Part shown: in pieces, positions 49,197 to 59,548 of the stretch
Layout: the number at the start of each line of letters is the position of its first letter
How positions within the stretch are numbered: position 1 is the stretch's first letter
Assembly (NCBI GenBank): GCA_033060915.1
Contig: CM065378.1
Span: 33,985,501 to 34,049,500, forward strand
Source of the DNA: Euryodendron excelsum
Lineage: Eukaryota > Streptophyta > Magnoliopsida > Ericales > Pentaphylacaceae
Direction of reading: 5' to 3'
Length of the DNA: 64,000 bases
Notes under the pieces: generated by a model
The model's input: only the letters and a program-made list of their open reading frames with translations
Databases searched by the model: none
Told to the model about the DNA's origin: nothing
Made by a program: the position numbers and the translations under genes

Positions 49197-49691
49197 CTAA
49201 GAAGCATAGACACGAACTCGGACACGGTCACGACACGGATACACAGACACTGTGATTTTAAAAAAATGCAAGGTACGACACAGCGGAACATGACAAAATT
49301 ATATATTTTATGAATTTTTTATATGTCACGACACAGTGGAACATGACAAAATTATATGCTTTATGAATTTTTTATACGTCACATTTAGAAATATTTTACT
49401 CAAAGATAATGAAAAAAATACAGAATGACACTAATTAAAATTAAAAATCATGTATTTTATAGTTTAGACATCAAATTAGGTATTAAATCCCATTGCTTTT
49501 ATCTTATAATTGGATTTTAAGTTATTTTTTTTAAATTTGCAATGTGTTTCATATGTGTAAGTGATGGATGTGGGTGTCCGAGTGACAGACACAGGTGTCC
49601 CCCAATTGTTTGAAACGTGTCTGATTCTAAAAAATAATAAAATAATAAGACATGTTTAGATGCGTGTCTAACACTTGTCCGTGCTTCTTAG
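49197..49691. mobile_element. hAT-type MITE, second family, in EMC1 intron 11
   Basis: Left end CTAAGAAGCATAGACACG and right end CCGTGCTTCTTAG are inverted repeats. Flanks ACCATTGG (49189-49196) and ACCGTTGG (49692-49699) match at 7 of 8 bases. Inside, a 53-bp unit starting CGACACAG is tandemly duplicated (49276-49328, 49329-49381). 495 bp, non-coding. Confidence 0.8.
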
Positions 49692-50117
49692 ACCGTTGGC
49701 CACTTGAGGTGCAGTTCAGCCTAAACTTAAAGCAAAATCAAAAGGTGGACCTTGGGTATTGTGTTAAGGCTTGCAATTCTTATTTTACAGCCACATAGTT
49801 CTACACTATGATTTGTTTATTGATAGCTTATGCTTATCCAAGGCATTTTTTTGTAGTCTTACGTGACCCACGCCTTGAAAGTGGAAGGCCTCAGAGGCAT
49901 AGTAACGGTGCCTGCAAAGCTGGAATCAACCACCCTTATCTTTGCATATGGAGTGGATCTCTTGTTTACCCGGATTGCCCCTTCAAAAACCTATGATTCA
50001 CTTACAGAGGATTTCAGCTATGCCCTACTCCTCCTCACAATTATTGCACTTCTTGTGGCAATCTTTGTAACATGGATTTGGTCTGAGAGGAAGGAACTGC
50101 AGGAGAAGTGGAGGTGA

Positions 50118-51883
50118 GTCAAGTATGTCTTGTAGTCCATCTTTTGTTCTTACTGATTTTTGCCAGTCAGGTTAACTTTGTCTTCGATCAGGAGTTCTGC
50201 TACTAACTTAAAATTGTACCTAATTTTGTAGTAGCCTGTGCTGTTTTTATTAGATTTTATTGTGAAATGTCTAGGTTTTTAGTACCTTAATTTTGTAAAT
50301 TGAAATTTCTAGAGTAAAATCTGCCATATTCATGAGGTTGATTACATCCTAGGAATAGAGTATCTGCAGCTCAAAATTTCCATCATCTTCTCTAATACCG
50401 AGTCTTTGCATTGATATCTGAAGAAAATTTTGTAATAAATTTCTTGTACTGTTGGCTTCTAATTTCTTATGACCGGCAAGACTCTCAGCATTGGGAAGTA
50501 TTGCTACATCCCTGTGGGAACCTTGACAGCTTTGAGTAACCTTTAAAGGCTTTGACCTGACAATCTTGGAGAATTGTTGTTGTAAATTCTTATGAGTCAA
50601 ACAAAGTTCTCATCAGATGCTCGGCAGTCATATTGTTGCTTCCATGTCAAATACTTGTGTCGTTGGGGCGTGACCAAAACATGCTTCCAAATGGGAGAAG
50701 AGGCTTCTGATACCGATCAATGGCATAGTTCACTAGAAATACCCGTCTAGAATTTTCAGCCATTCTAGAGTTGAAAGCCTTCAAAATTGTTTATGGGGAT
50801 ATGAGATAAAATGTTTCCGGGATTCGAGTTTAGTTAAAGAGCTTAAGAGACGACAAGAAACAGTCTGAGTACTATGCACATATTGCAAGTAGAATCAGAG
50901 ACGAAGTGTGTAATCTCTCATTGTTTGCCCTAGCTGCCTCCAACAACTCTTTCAAAAGTCCCCTAGAAAGATGTTTGTCTATGAAACTGGAGTCTGAAAA
51001 TCCATTGTACATTGAACACAAACTGCAGGTTTCCTCTGTTTAAGAGCTCCAACAAACGATTGCTAATTCTTGAACCACTTAGATTTATTGTTTCGCATAG
51101 TCTTGAGCCCGGAACCCCAAATTTTGACAACATGATTCTTGGAAAGAAAATCTGGACTAATTTTACAACTCTGTCGGGCAGTCACAAAATTGTTTATCAT
51201 GCATGGTCACAGTTGCATTCATTCAGAAGTTGAAGTAGTGCCAACATATTCAAAATATCGGAGATTCCTCCGGTTTTTAGACACGAAGGTATATCCACAG
51301 TGTTGGCAGTAGCAAGGGTGCGAAGGTGTTTCAATTTGCCTTAATAACCTTTGATACTTACTATATGTATTAATGTTATTGTTAAACTCGAGTGTTCGGG
51401 TTTTGGGTGCTCATGTCACTCGTCCGTGAACTCAGTGCATCGAGTGCATGCACCACCTTGTGCCGAATTTTTCCAGCTCCGCCCGCACCTTCAAACTTTA
51501 TTTTTTCTCGTAAGCAAACTTGTTTTTATTTCTGTTGACTATTGAGGCAAGAAATTTAACATACATCAATTCTATTACCTGAGCTCTTAGCATCAACAGT
51601 GACCTACAGGGACTAGAGAGAATATAAAAACAGCCATATTGTAAGCAACGTCTAATTTTTTTTACAAACACTCAAATCTCTTTAAGCAATATATATATAT
51701 ATATATATATAACAATTCATACATCTATAAATGTAGTAATACACTACAAATTATACACTCCAACTTGTTCTATTAACAAAAAAATTTAAAAAAATCTCTA
51801 CAAATAAGCCAGATTGATTCTATATATTCAGTTAGAGCTCATGTCACGTTTATCTTGCTCTTTTCCCTGACATAATGAGTCTT
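50118..51883. other. Spacer after EMC1, with minus-strand coding-like stretch
   Basis: The first part would be the old EMC1 3' UTR. On the minus strand, 50600-50349 is an open frame (THKNLQQQFSKIVRSKPLK...), and further open pieces in other frames continue to about 51240 (for example LLKELLEAARANNERLHTSS and RIMLSKFGVPGSRL), interrupted by stops. This looks like a decayed gene, but I do not recognise the family. An AT microsatellite lies at about 51687-51710. Confidence 0.35.
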
Positions 51884-54050
51884 TAAAGTTTATTACCAAC
51901 CTGGTGTTGATTCAACTTAATCAGCATCTCAGATTGAGAGTAATTTCAAATAGCGTTTTTAATGAAAACGCTTTTTAAAATGACTTTTATTTGATGTAAT
52001 TTTACCCGTATATCTTAACACAATAACAAGTAAAAAGGAAAAAATATGTAAGTGTATATACACTTTTTTAAAAAGCGTTTCTATTAAAAACGCTTTTTTA
52101 CTCTGTCAAAAATGCTTTTACAAAAAATGTTTTCAAATTGCCGTTAAGAACTTTTGGCGATGTTCTCTCTCACTCTCAGTTTGTCTCCCGATCTCTCCCA
52201 CTCTCTCAGATCTCTCGCCTACCGATCTCTCATTCATGTCTATTGTTAGGAGTCAAGGCTAGGACTTGAAAACTTATCAATATACATTAGAGGCTAGGGC
52301 TTGGAAGAGGTGAGTTTGTTAATGTTGTGGTTTCTATGTCGATGTTGATCTTAGTCTTGTTCTCAAAGCGGTGATAAAAGGTTCGGTCGAGATGGTTTCC
52401 TTTTTATGAATTTTGTATCTATAAGGAATTATTTGACTCTGGGCATAAGAAATTATTGTGTTTAACCTTATATGATTCTTTGAAAAAGTTAAAGTGTTTT
52501 TAGTGCTTTGTGGATAACCGAGCTGGCACGAAAGCACAGATTCCAAATCGCAGGACAAACTTGAAATCCCAACAAGCACAGAAAAATTATTCCCCATACT
52601 TACAAAAAAACAATAAGCAGTATTAGTAGGAGATTACAAATATCTGATTCAAACAATATGAGGGGCTTATTTGATGACACGTCAATTGAAGTCTCGGTTT
52701 AGAAGTTATGCAAAGTTTTAAAATTTTAAAATTTAAGTTTTTAGAGTTAGGTTAGCTTGGCCGTTGGGGTAATGAAATAGGGAGGAAGGGTCCGGCAGGT
52801 GCGAAACTTGATGGGAGGCATTGGTGTGTTACGAGTGACGTGTGAGAATTGACGATATGTCAATCTGAGTCTCAGTTTGAAAGTTATGCAAAATTGCAGA
52901 ATTTCGAAACTTAAATTTTTGGAGTTAGGCCAGCTCGGCCGTTGGGGTACCAAAATGGGGAGGAAGGGTCTGGGGGGTGCGAAACTTGACGGGAGGCACC
53001 GGTGGTCATGAGTCACGTTTAGGAGTTGACAGCATGTTAATTGAAGTCCTGGTTTAGAAGTTATGCAAAGTTTTGAAATTTCAAAACTTAAGTTTTCGAA
53101 GTTAGGCCAGCTCGGCCGTTAGGGAACCGAAATGGGGAGGAAGGGTCCGGGAGGTGCGAAACTTGACGGGAAGCACCGATGTATTATGAGTGACGTGTGG
53201 GAGTTGACGACACGTTGATCAGAGTCCCGATTTGAAAGTTATGCAAAGTTTTGGAAATTAGAAACTTAGGTTTTTGGAGTTAGGTTAGCTCGACTGTTAG
53301 GGTACTGAAATGGGAAGAAAGAGTCCGGGGGGTGCGAAATTTGACGGGAAGCATTGGTGTGGGAGTTGACAACATCTCAATCGGAGTCCCAGTTTGGAAG
53401 TTATGCAAAGTTTTAGAATTTAAAAATTTAGGTTTTCAAAGTTAGGTCAGCTCAGCCGTTGGGGTACCGAAATGGGGAGAAAAGGTTCGAAGGGTACGAA
53501 ACTTGATGAGAGGCACTGGTGTGTCACGAGTAACGTGTGAGACTTGACGACACGTTAATCAGAGTCCCGATTTAGAAGTTATGCAAAGTTTTAAAATTTT
53601 GAAACTTAGGTTTTCGGAGTTAGATTAACTAAGCCGTTAGGGTACCAAAATGAGGAGGAAGGATCCGGAGAGTGCGAAACTTTAGGAAGTGACATGTGAG
53701 AGTTAACGACATATCAATCGAAATTCCAATTCAAAAGTCAGGCAAATTTGTTCAACTGATTCACAGATTGCTGGGGTGTCTATATTGTTAATATAAACGC
53801 CATTAAAAAATGACGTTTTTAACTTGAAAATAATGCTTTTTTAAAAAATGTTTATTTTTAAAAAAATACTATTTAGAAAAGTGTTTATACGCTGTGTATT
53901 TTTAACTTTTTTACTTAGACAAAAAAAGAGAAATACAATTAAGAAACGTTTTTTTGAATAAGCGTTTTTATTAAAATCGCCATTTGAAATGACGCTTAAC
54001 CTGATTTACTGAATTAAGTTGAATCAGCACTTAGATTGTGAATAAACTTC
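51884..54050. mobile_element. Candidate terminal-inverted-repeat element with internal tandem array
   Basis: The left edge AAGTTTATTACCAACC...TTGATTCAACTTAATCAG is mirrored at the right edge, which read on the minus strand gives AAGTTTATTCACAATC...CTGATTCAACTTAATTCAG; the inverted match spans about 45 bases. Just inside both ends are palindromic AGCGTTTTTAATGAAAACGC-type motifs. The interior holds six 178-bp tandem repeats (52680-53750). No transposase and no convincing target duplication were found, so class and exact borders are uncertain. Confidence 0.6.
52680..53750. repeat. Tandem array of about six 178-bp units
   Basis: The anchor GTTATGCAAA recurs at 52705, 52883, 53060, 53238, 53400 and 53578, with a degraded copy at about 53737. 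Spacing is 177-178 except for two units shortened by 16-19 bases (52705 and 53400 start normal units; the shortened ones end at 53400 and 53737). Each unit carries AGTTAGGCCAGCTCGGCCGT, GGGGAGGAAGGGTCCGG and GCGAAACTTGACGGGA-type blocks. Units differ from one another by roughly 10-20% by eye. Confidence 0.92.
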
Positions 54051-56860
54051 AAAATATTCAAAATATTATTGTGTCGGGAAAATTAGTCCGTTTATCCCTT
54101 GGAGTACGACATGACTCAAGATTTTGATGTTGCGAGGCAATCACTTGCCTTAATTTTCCCTACTACGCCCATGCCTTCAAACTATTTTTTTTTCCTCCTT
54201 AAAGCAAACTTGTTTTATTACAATTGAGCCAAAAAAAAAAAAAACAAAAGAAACGAAGAAACATCAATTTCCAGGCTTGAGGCCAAACTCCAACTCCAAT
54301 TCTAACCCTAACTCTAAAATTATAGAACACCAATGAAGTAAAAGGCCTTCTCGTTTTACTAGACCTAAAGCATCAAGCATATTAATTTTTCTCTCTAAAG
54401 ACATGATTTATCTACCGCACGGCATTCCATAAAATATATAAAATTGTATCAACACTATATATACACATTGACGAGTCCAAAGTAGTCAAAGTGCCCATCA
54501 CCAACCAAAGTTGATATCCACCAACCTGTCAACCAAACCGATCAAAAGTCAAAAGTCAAAGCTCCCTCTCTCATGTCAGTATTTTTCCTTTATTTTTCAT
54601 TTTACACTTTTTTGTAAAACAATCTTAAATTTAATGAAAGCACGTGGCAAGAACAAATTTTCATCATGCAAAAGCTATTACATGACATGAAACCCATCCA
54701 CATGGGTGGTCATGGTTCGACTCCCGGAGCCAATCACTCAGGCGTTAGCGCAATTAGTTAATAGAATGAGCTTTTATTATCTGAAGAAATTATATTCAGA
54801 TTTTGTACATATAAATTTGTTGAGTTAAGTTTAAAAAATTAAATAATTTTAAAATATATTTAAATTTAACTTATCTACATAACGAGTTGATCTTAAATAA
54901 GTTTTTTCATAAGCAAAATACACTCTAGTAACTTTGTTTTATAGTCCTACCTCTACCGGGCTATTACCAACTACCAAAAACCTAATCAACCTAAAAGCAT
55001 ACTAGTCACGCAATACAAAATGAATGGTAATTATACTTTACTCCTTGTAATTTGAACAAAAATCAGATAACTCTTTATGGTTAAAAATAAACATATAATT
55101 TCTGTGATTTGAAATTAATTATAAAATGAATGAGAACTGTTAGAGTTAATGACAATTCTGTCACAGAGGTATATCTGTCATTTCACCTCTCCAAAAGGAA
55201 ACATCAAAAGGATAATTTTGCCTGTTTTGTCAAAATAAATGTTTGTTTTTTCATAAGGACATTTTTATCATTTTATCAAATTTGTCATGATTTCATTCAC
55301 TTTACAAATAAATCAAAATAATAAAAGGATTATATATTCATTTTTAAATCACAAAGCCATCATATTATTTTTGTTCAAACCACGAGCAGTTAAAATGTAA
55401 TTACCTTTAAATGAAACCTATCAAACGACTAAAATAACAATAGGCATGGGATTGCCTTGAGTGTATTTCTTTCTTTACACCCTGCATTTGAGCTCATAGT
55501 CAATTTCAAATACCCCTTTACTTGCCAAAATTTAGAGACGGGCAGGTGATACTTAAGTAGCATTCAATTTCTAGATGATTTGATATGAACTAAGATAAAT
55601 TCTATGGATAAAGTTACAGCCAGCATTCAATTGCAAGTGTTTGCTAATCTCTAAAAAATTTACTCCCATTCACCCACGTTATCAAAACACAGACACACAC
55701 AAAAAAAAAGCAGTGGGGCGTACCAACAACATTATTCTCTGTCCCAAAAGCTCAAGGATGTGCGTAATGACATGATGAAGTTTGAAACATTCCACTCATA
55801 TTTTATCAACAAAAACAACAATAAGTGTATTTGGATTGATCTGATTTCATAGAATTAGTATTTTAAAATGGGATTTTCAATGTGTGGAATGAAGGAAATT
55901 TAAAAATAAAATTTGATTTGCATGGATTGGGAATAAAAATTTTGTCATTTTAAAATTTAAAAGTAGCCGGACTTTAATAGTAATTGGAATTATTACTTTA
56001 GTCTAATATAGTGTACTGACCAAATTACCCCCCTTATTACCAATCCAATAGGGACATGTAGGTCTACAAAGTTTTTTCTTTCCAACTCTTTGAGAAAATA
56101 TTTGATGCAGGAGTGATGTCACATTATTTTGTTAACATGGTATCACAAGTTAATTATATTATGTCAAATGTATGTGTTGAAATTCTAATTAACATGTCAC
56201 ATCATTAGTTAGTGGGATAGTTGGAGAAAATTTCTCTTTAATTTTAGGTGATTAAATTGCAACACATGCATTTAGCATGATGTGATTGACTTGTGATATC
56301 ACATCATAAAAATAATGTTGCATTGAATATTTCTCCAATTCTTCATTGAACCCAAATGGAAAGAATAAAATCACTTCATTTAATTTCCAATTGGCTCCAA
56401 ATACAAAAAATGTGATTTCCTTTGGATTCTCCCTTTTTTAAAATCCAATTTCTAAATGGATTTGGTTTCAATAAACAGTGTAAATGAATCTTTCTTATAT
56501 CTAAAAAAATCCCAACTTTTAACCTGAACTCAAAAGTCAAAAGAACAGCTCACACTATCATCCTGAACTTGGGATGTCCCAAAGAACAGTAATCTGTTCC
56601 CAACAACTACATCTTGGAGCTAAATGACATGATGAACTTCAATTAAAAGAAACATTCACTCATATTTTATTTCCAAATACAACAATAAATGATTCTTTCC
56701 CACATCTAAAATCCTGACAAACAAACAAACACACATCATGTATATCTTGGTGTGAAATCCAACCAACCTTTTGATTCCTCTCATTTCCCTTCAAAGCATT
56801 GCCAAGCCCTCACCTAACTATAAACCTCCATTTTCCCATAGAACAAACACAAAGTGCTTC
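54051..56860. other. Spacer upstream of the gulonolactone-oxidase-like gene
   Basis: AT-rich. Apart from the MITE at 55025-55406, I see no gene. A tRNA B-box-like GGTTCGACTCC at about 54714 has no matching A box upstream. The last 100-200 bases before 56861 should hold the promoter and 5' UTR of the next gene. Confidence 0.55.
55025..55406. mobile_element. Mutator-like MITE
   Basis: Left end GGTAATTATACTTTACTCC and right end TTAAAATGTAATTACC form a terminal inverted repeat, extended by matching TTTGAACAAAAAT inner sequence. Flanking bases (CAAAATGAA / TTAAATGAA) agree at about 7 of 9, so the target duplication is only suggestive. Confidence 0.6.
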
Positions 56861-59548
56861 ATGTCTTGCCTTTGGTGGTTCCTTCATATCTTGCTCTCGG
56901 CCATGTGGGGTTCACCCTTTGTGACCATCAAAGCCATGCCACCACCACCACCGGTCCAGTGCAACCAAACCGGTTGCACCCTTTACAACTCCTACGGCGT
57001 GTGGGGAGACCGAAAGGACTGCCATGTTCCCACCACCATCTACCCAAAAACAGAAGAAGAGCTCCGCCTAGCCGTGGCCAATGCAACTAGGAACAAGCTC
57101 AAGGTGAAAGTAGTGTCCAAATTCTCCCACACCATCCCAAAACTGGCCTGCCCCGCGACACAATCTGGAAGTGCAATACTTATAAGTACTGAGAATTATG
57201 ATTCTGAAATCCACGTTGATGTGGCGAATCTGGCTGTCACGGCTGATTCTGGAGTAGCCCTTCGGGCTCTGATCGATGCAGTGGAGGAGGAGGGGTTGAG
57301 TTTGGTGGCTGCACCATATTGGGAAGGTGTTAGTGTGGGTGGAGTAATTAGCACCGGAGCTCATGGGAGCTCTTGGTGGGGCAAGGGAGGAGCTGTTCAT
57401 GATCATGTTATTGGCCTCAGCCTTATTGTTCCTGCAAAACAATCTGAAGGATATGCTAAAATTATCAGATTGGGAGCCCAAGATCCACTTCTCAATGCAG
57501 CAAAAGTTTCTTTGGGAATGTTAGGTGCTATCTCTAAGGTCAGTTCTCTTTTCAACCCTGGTTTAATCAAATAGGAGGCCTTTCAAAAGTGAACATTTTG
57601 ATAGCTAAATTTGGTTTCAACAAAGATTATAAAACATGATAAAATTTAAAAACCAGTAATGAGAATCTGAAATCTCTATAGACTCATCCATTAGGGCTGA
57701 AACTTATATATATATATATATATATATATAAACATGACGAGGAAACCATTGCTAAATTTGTAACTAACTAGCCTTCTTTTAGCTCATGTGCATAATGTGA
57801 AAATAAATGAAACACTATTATGTACAACTCTAACCAATGTGGTTCATAGTAATTTATTCTCATTAAAGGAAAATTTCCAATCAGAGTCTGAAATGAATTA
57901 TAGGTGACATTTTCGCTGGAGCCGGGATTCAAAAGAAGCATAACCTATAATTTCACAGATGACGGCGGCATTGAGGATGAATTCGCGGACCATGCCAAGA
58001 AACATGAATTTGCAGACATTACCTGGTATCCATCAAGACATACAGCAGTTTATAGGTACGATGATAGAGTACCTTTAAACACGACCGGGGATGGAGTGAA
58101 TGACTTTCTAGGATTTCAATCTAATTTTATTCTCGTCTCCAAGTCAACTAGAGCTGCAGGTATAGCTCTCTTTCATTGAACTTACTTGTCAATTCAAGTT
58201 CTATATTATTAGGGTTAATTACAAATACATTATCATAAATTATGACTCAGTATCACTATATTTTCTGAACTCCAAAATGTAAAAAGTTAATTCCTTGATC
58301 ATGTTCATAAAATTATTATTTGACTTGTACATATTAATAAAAATATAATTTTATATCTATATTGATATTTTCTTGTTATAATAATTGTTTAATAACTGAC
58401 ATGTCCCTTGAAATGACATGTAAATATAAGAATAATATAAAAGATATTTTAATTATTAAATAATTATTACAAATAGATAATATAATTTAGGTATAAAATA
58501 AACTTTTGTGAACATGTGCAACTTATATAATAATTTTTTATCTACTCTCATAACTAATTGCTAACAGGAGGGGTTGATTTATACAAATTGATAGTTTAGG
58601 ATATCAACTTATTATGTTTTAAAATTTAAAAAGAACATAATAATACTGAGTCATAATTCAGGAGGTGTAATTATAATTTACCCATATTATTATCATCTAA
58701 AATGTTACATTTTTACAATTAAATGAACAGAGAAAGCATTGGAGAATGCAAGAAACGTGAAAGGAAAATGCACGATGGCCTCATCATTTCTGGGGTTCAA
58801 GAAACTAGTTGCAAATGGATTGAAGAGCAACCTAATCTTCACCGGCTATCCAGTCGTGGGTCACCAAGGTAAAATGCAAACCTCCGGTTCATGTTTATAC
58901 TCACCGGAGACCAGAATTGACAGCTCGTGTGCTTGGGATCCAAGAGTCAAAGGACTATTCTTCTACGAGTCAACGGCAATATTCACTGCTCAAAACTTCG
59001 CGGAATTCACACGCGACGTAAACAGACTAAGGGACTTAATCAAGCCAGAAAATTTCTGCGGTTTGGATATCTACAACGGGTTTCTAATACGTTTCATTAA
59101 GGCTTCCAAGGCATATATGGGACAATCCGAGGACTCTATAGTTGTAGACTTCAACTATTATCGCGCAGATGACCCTTCGACTCCTAGGCTAAACCAGGAC
59201 GTGTGGGAAGAGGTGGAGCAAATGGCGTTCTTCAAGTATGGAGCTAAGCCGCATTGGGCTAAGAATAGGAACTTGGCATTCTTGGATGTGGAGAAGAAGT
59301 ATATCAAGTTTGACAAGTTTATTGCAGCGAAGAAGCAATTGGACCCTCTTAATTTGTTCTCAAGTGAATGGTCTGATGAGTTATTGTTTGGAAAGGAAGG
59401 CAGTAGAGCCGAGGGGTGCGCCTTGGAAGGACAATGCATTTGCTCAGAAGACAGGCATTGCAGCCCGGGCAAAGGGTACTTGTGCCAACAAGGGCTTGTT
59501 TATAGAGAAGCTCGAGTCTGCAGGTACTCCCAGTCTTCCATGAGCTGA
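56861..59548 (+). CDS. GULLO: L-gulonolactone oxidase-like protein (GULLO), FAD-linked
   Basis: Aldonolactone oxidoreductase of the VAO/PCMH flavoprotein superfamily; plant members are named for oxidation of L-gulono-1,4-lactone to ascorbate, though their in vivo roles are poorly defined. Exons: 56861-57538, 57904-58159, 58731-59548; 1752 nt, 583 residues, phases consistent. The first in-frame ATG (56861) begins a signal peptide (SCLWWFLHILLSAMWGSPF), implying secretion or endomembrane location. The FAD-binding domain spans about residues 50-230 with VSVGGVISTGAHGSSWWGKG. The C-terminal ALO domain has the conserved HWAKN (HWxK) motif and LDPLNLFSSEWSDELLFG. A cysteine-rich tail (CALEGQCICSEDRHCSPGKGYLC) is typical of the plant family. 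No stop or frameshift is seen. Intron 1 has an AT microsatellite (about 57706-57731) and intron 2 a Mutator-type MITE. The exact GULLO number cannot be assigned without a tree. Confidence 0.93.
58212..58683. mobile_element. Mutator-type MITE in GULLO intron 2
   Basis: The left end GGGTTAATTACAAATACATT, with inner ATAAATTATGACTCAGTAT, is mirrored by the right end, where ATACTGAGTCATAATTCA leads to TGTAATTATAATTTACCC. A perfect 9-base duplication ATATTATTA stands at 58203-58211 and 58684-58692. 472 bp, non-coding. Confidence 0.88.

Larger units (their letters stand above)
38530..50117 (+). pseudogene. EMC1: ER membrane protein complex subunit 1 (EMC1), disabled copy
   Basis: EMC1 is the large lumenal/membrane subunit of the ER membrane protein insertase. 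Exons: 38530-38630, 38777-38904, 39025-39087, 42499-42620, 43026-43141, 43230-44037, 45990-46708, 47489-47710, 47793-47888, 47992-48186, 48291-48404, 49857-50117. The order is complete: signal peptide (FIPLLLFLSFSHPAFS), beta-propeller segments (HQQYIGKVKHAVFHTQ, TLSSEGSTLRAWNLPDG), DUF1620 region (YGVDLLFTRIAPSKTYDSLTE) and C-terminal membrane anchor ending KELQEKWR. All splice junctions look intact. The frame is broken by TAG at 43047-43049, TAG at 43705-43707, TGA at 46095-46097, and a frame-shifting deletion near 46477; exon 7 is 719 nt where phases require a multiple of three. A 13-nt loss would restore a total close to the family length (about 985 residues). Intron 3 (3.4 kb) carries a hAT MITE and a C tract. 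Confidence 0.9.

Noticed and set aside
54700..54790. tRNA-like B box GGTTCGACTCC, considered as a SINE or tRNA gene
   Set aside because: No A box at the right distance upstream. The TAGCGCAATTAGTT resembling an A box comes after the B box, and no flanking duplication was found.
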